The notes under the pieces are model-generated. The model saw only the letters and a program-made list of their open reading frames with translations. It ran no database searches and was not told the origin of the DNA. A program made the translations under genes and the position numbers. Below, piece by piece: positions 5,205-7,029 of a stretch of DNA of 7,029 nucleotides; position 1 is the stretch's first letter, and each line of letters begins with the position of its first letter. The stretch lies in contig CALGLI010000364.1 of NCBI GenBank assembly GCA_937930265.1, positions 1-7,029 of the forward strand. Direction: 5' to 3'. The DNA is from an uncultured Veillonella sp. (GTDB lineage Bacteria; Bacillota; Negativicutes; Veillonellales; Veillonellaceae).

Positions 5205-5258
5205 GATAGAGATAGAGATAGAGATAGAGATAGAGATAGAGATAGAGATAGAGATAGA
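5205..5258 (+). repeat. Hexanucleotide tandem repeat (GATAGA)9
   Basis: Nine perfect copies of GATAGA fill 54 bases. They start directly after the -10 box and so form the first ~50 bases of the predicted transcript. The RNA contains no C and should be unstructured. Plus-strand frames through it give Asp-Arg, Ile-Glu or a stop. The Asp-Arg and Ile-Glu frames have no SD-preceded start codon leading into them, so it is not coding. Confidence 0.97.
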
Positions 5259-5315
5259 TACGATTCATAGGGCACTGCAGAGTTCCTTTTATATACAGTG
5301 ATAAAGGAGTAGATT

Positions 5316-5789
5316 ATGATTTATCAAAGTATGGCTATAGATTATAAACAGTTTCATTATCCAAAGGCGGTGGAACGAGCCCTTGAATTTTTGAAAACTC
5401 ATGATTTCACGGCGTTTGCAGAGGGGCGTTACCCCATAGAGGGCGATTTGATGTATGCCAATGTAGATGTTGTGCAGACTCGTTTGTATGATGACACGAA
5501 GATTGAAGGTCACAAGGACTACATGGATGTGCAATTTCTAGTGACTGGGGAAGAGCAAATGGAGATTCTCATTCGTCAAACTTTCCCAGATGTGGTAGAA
5601 GCCTATGACGACAAGGATTGTTACTTTTACGATCCTACGCAAGGCGGCACTGTAAAAATTGATGTGCGTCCGGGGGACTATTGTATTTTCTATCCTGGTG
5701 AGTTACACCGCACCTTGATTGCTCCTCATGAGGTGCAAGAAATTCGCAAGGTCGTTGTGAAAATACATAAAAGTTTATTAGCGGAGTAA
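5316..5789 (+). CDS. YhcH/YjgK/YiaL family protein (DUF386, EbgC-like cupin fold)
   Basis: A 157-residue protein, normal length for the family. AAAGGAG (5303-5309) lies 6 bases before the ATG, which fixes the start. Family marks are EGHKDYMDVQFLVTGEEQME in the middle and PGDYCIFYPGELHRTLIA followed by IRKVVVKI near the end. The His and Glu residues of these two segments are the likely metal or ligand site in the jelly-roll barrel. Members include EbgC, the small subunit of evolved beta-galactosidase, and proteins encoded near sialic acid genes that act on sugar anomers. No sugar-catabolic gene adjoins it here, so substrate is unknown. It has its own strong promoter and a ~105-base leader dominated by GATAGA repeats. 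No terminator separates it from the next gene, so some read-through into the transporter is possible. The fold is cytoplasmic, with no signal peptide. Confidence 0.9.
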   Translation: MIYQSMAIDYKQFHYPKAVERALEFLKTHDFTAFAEGRYPIEGDLMYANVDVVQTRLYDDTKIEGHKDYMDVQFLVTGEEQMEILIRQTFPDVVEAYDDKDCYFYDPTQGGTVKIDVRPGDYCIFYPGELHRTLIAPHEVQEIRKVVVKIHKSLLAE

Positions 5790-5799
5790 AAAGTAGGCG

Positions 5800-5827
5800 T
5801 TGACTGCACATAATGATGCTATATAAT
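5800..5827 (+). promoter_or_regulatory. Promoter upstream of DMT transporter
   Basis: TTGACT (5800-5805), a 16-base spacer and a perfect TATAAT (5822-5827). The predicted start, about 5834, falls in the first copy of the CACAGA repeat. It begins only 11 bases after the YhcH-family stop codon. Confidence 0.85.
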
Positions 5828-5831
5828 TCTG

Positions 5832-5885
5832 CACAGACACAGACACAGACACAGACACAGACACAGACACAGACACAGACACAGA
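5832..5885 (+). repeat. Hexanucleotide tandem repeat (CACAGA)9
   Basis: Nine perfect copies of CACAGA (54 bases) plus a partial CAG start four bases after the -10. The transcript of this tract has no U and should be unstructured. A minus-strand reading frame through it gives alternating Ser-Val, but that frame lies across the transporter start and looks like a shadow. Confidence 0.97.
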
Positions 5886-5918
5886 CAGGAGTGCTGGTGA
5901 AAACTTAGAATTAGGCAG

Positions 5919-5946
5919 TATAGTTACAGTTGTTATAATAACTATA
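5919..5946 (+). promoter_or_regulatory. Leader hairpin and possible second transporter promoter
   Basis: TATAGTTA (5919-5926) and TAACTATA (5939-5946) form an 8-bp inverted repeat with a 12-base loop. It contains TG-T-TATAAT (5931-5939), a consensus extended -10 with only a poor -35 (TTAGGC, 5911-5916). It may be a second promoter nearer the gene with an operator-like dyad, or a hairpin in the leader made from the 5800-5827 promoter. Confidence 0.45.
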
Positions 5947-5979
5947 AGATAACTTTCAGTAGTGGTTAAGGGAGGATCT

Positions 5980-6885
5980 ATGAACGCATATGTCATGAAA
6001 GGTATGTTACTCATTGCATTAGGCGCCGTTCTATGGGGCTTTTCAGGGATGTGCTCGCAATTTGTGCAACAACAGCGCCTGATGTCAGCGGAATGGGTGG
6101 TGGCCATGCGACTAACCATAGCTGGGGTTATTACAGTAGTAGCGGCCTTTTACCAAGGAAGAGCCTCTATTTTTAAGGTCTTTTCTAACTGGAAAGATAC
6201 ATTGCGGTTGATGATATTTGGAGTTCTTGGTATGTGGATGTGCCAATACACCTATTTTAAAGCTATTGCCTATGCAGGGGCAGGGATTGCGACGGTGTTA
6301 CAATATGTAGGGCCAGCGTTTATTATTTTGTATATCTCCATCACGCGATTACAATTACCCCGTATGGCAGAGTTGGGTAGCGTTGTACTAGCCACATTAG
6401 GGACGGCAATCATCGCACTACAAGGTGTGTGGAATATATCAGCCTTAGATGATACACTACTGACCTGGGGAATGCTATCGGCGGTAGCGGTTGGAATTTA
6501 TACACTGCAACCAGTACCGCTATTGAAAAAGTATGGTACTGCGCCTATCGTGGGCTTTGGTATGCTTATCGGCGGGGCCTTTGCGTGGATCGCCACACAA
6601 CCGAGCTCTGAGGGGATTGTGTGGGATGTATGGGCTCACGGAGGTTTCTGGAGTATTATTATCTTCGGTACCGTAGTCTCCTTTAATGCCTATTTAGAGG
6701 GTGTACGCCGTGTGGGTGCGATTACTGGCTCCATACTTTCATCCATCGAACCCATTTCAGCAGCGGTATTGGCATGGTTACTGTTGGGGAATGAGTTCAC
6801 ACAGTGGGATATCATCGGCATGACCCTTATTATTATTACCATTTTTATCTTGGCATGGGATAAAGGGCGTGCTACAAAAGCGTAG
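5980..6885 (+). CDS. EamA-family (DMT superfamily) transporter
   Basis: The ATG at 5980 (MNAYVM) is chosen because AAGGGAGG (5968-5975) precedes it. An upstream in-frame GTG at 5962 lies before this SD and would put it inside the gene. The 301-residue protein is an inner-membrane carrier with about ten transmembrane segments in two EamA repeats (about residues 9-136 and 150-290). Visible marks are GAVLWGFSG in the first helix, AIAYAGAGIATVLQYVGPAF closing repeat one, the matching GAITGSILSSIEPISAAVLAW with its conserved Pro in repeat two, and a basic tail WDKGRATKA. The DMT superfamily exports or imports small metabolites such as amino acids and other solutes. Substrate cannot be read from sequence. 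The gene is preceded by the (CACAGA)9 leader and followed by a clear terminator, so it is monocistronic unless read into from the YhcH-family gene. Confidence 0.9.
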   Translation: MNAYVMKGMLLIALGAVLWGFSGMCSQFVQQQRLMSAEWVVAMRLTIAGVITVVAAFYQGRASIFKVFSNWKDTLRLMIFGVLGMWMCQYTYFKAIAYAGAGIATVLQYVGPAFIILYISITRLQLPRMAELGSVVLATLGTAIIALQGVWNISALDDTLLTWGMLSAVAVGIYTLQPVPLLKKYGTAPIVGFGMLIGGAFAWIATQPSSEGIVWDVWAHGGFWSIIIFGTVVSFNAYLEGVRRVGAITGSILSSIEPISAAVLAWLLLGNEFTQWDIIGMTLIIITIFILAWDKGRATKA

Positions 6886-6954
6886 TATAGCTGCATATAA
6901 GATAAGGCGATAGCATAAGGTTATATAGAGAGCACAAATTTAATATTATAAGAT

Positions 6955-6997
6955 ATAGAGGAGCAAATCATGGATAAGGGATGCTCCTCTATTTTTG
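6955..6997 (+). terminator. Rho-independent terminator after DMT transporter
   Basis: ATAGAGGAGCA (6955-6965) pairs perfectly over 11 bp with TGCTCCTCTAT (6982-6992), with a 16-base loop, followed by TTTTTG. The remaining bases to 7029 show no feature. Confidence 0.88.
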
Positions 6998-7029
6998 CAT
7001 AGTAAAATCATTTATTAATGTTGCTTAAT

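Noticed and set aside
5205..5258. GATAGA array as a CRISPR array or coding repeat
   Set aside because: Units are contiguous 6-mers without spacers. In the plus strand one frame is full of stops and the others have no usable start leading into them.
5778..6119. Minus-strand 113-residue ORF with a Ser-Val repeat run
   Set aside because: The Ser-Val run is just the complement of (CACAGA)9. The rest is antisense to the transporter start and shows no family signal or SD.

Overview
The window looks like chromosome from a low-GC bacterium of the Firmicutes/Negativicutes type. Shine-Dalgarno (SD) sites are strong (AAAGGAG, GGAGG), sigma70-type promoters are easy to read, and the intergenic DNA is AT-rich. 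Veillonella is my best guess, from the overall feel of the proteins and base composition; that is inference, with no marker gene to prove it.

Layout, left to right. (1) The 3' end of a Fic-family gene (+) runs in from the left edge. It converges on an aromatic-type amino acid permease of the APC superfamily (-), with a shared bidirectional terminator between them. (2) A 327-bp divergent intergenic region carries several dyads, a palindrome over the likely -35 box, and an SD-AUG-UAG start-stop element. It leads into a full-length EF-G paralogue (+) whose G3 motif is DTPGY, so the catalytic histidine of canonical EF-G is replaced. (3) Downstream is a ~205-bp nest of three concentric inverted repeats, the innermost acting as a terminator. 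(4) An unlisted 25-codon hydrophobic ORF at 4769-4846 has all the parts of a type I toxin-antitoxin locus: an extended -10 promoter preceded by a G9 tract, a structured 5' leader, a very strong SD, and a convergent antisense RNA with its own extended -10 promoter and terminator. The toxin leader and the antisense 5' region are imperfect inverted copies of each other. As a result the toxin mRNA leader can pair with its own 3' UTR. (5) Two independently promoted genes follow: a YhcH/YjgK/YiaL cupin-like protein and an EamA/DMT-family transporter. Each has a near-consensus promoter followed, within 1-4 bases of the -10 box, by exactly nine copies of a hexanucleotide: (GATAGA)9 and (CACAGA)9. A strong terminator closes the window.

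The ordinary genes are two transporters, a translation-factor paralogue and a sugar-related cupin-like protein. The most interesting part is 4.39-5.95 kb. It holds a candidate type I toxin-antitoxin module and three simple-sequence tracts (G9 and two nonamer-copy hexamers), each sitting at a promoter. This looks like a cluster of contingency, or phase-variable, expression switches. The hexamers lie in the initially transcribed region, where copy number would change leader length rather than reading frame or -35/-10 spacing.
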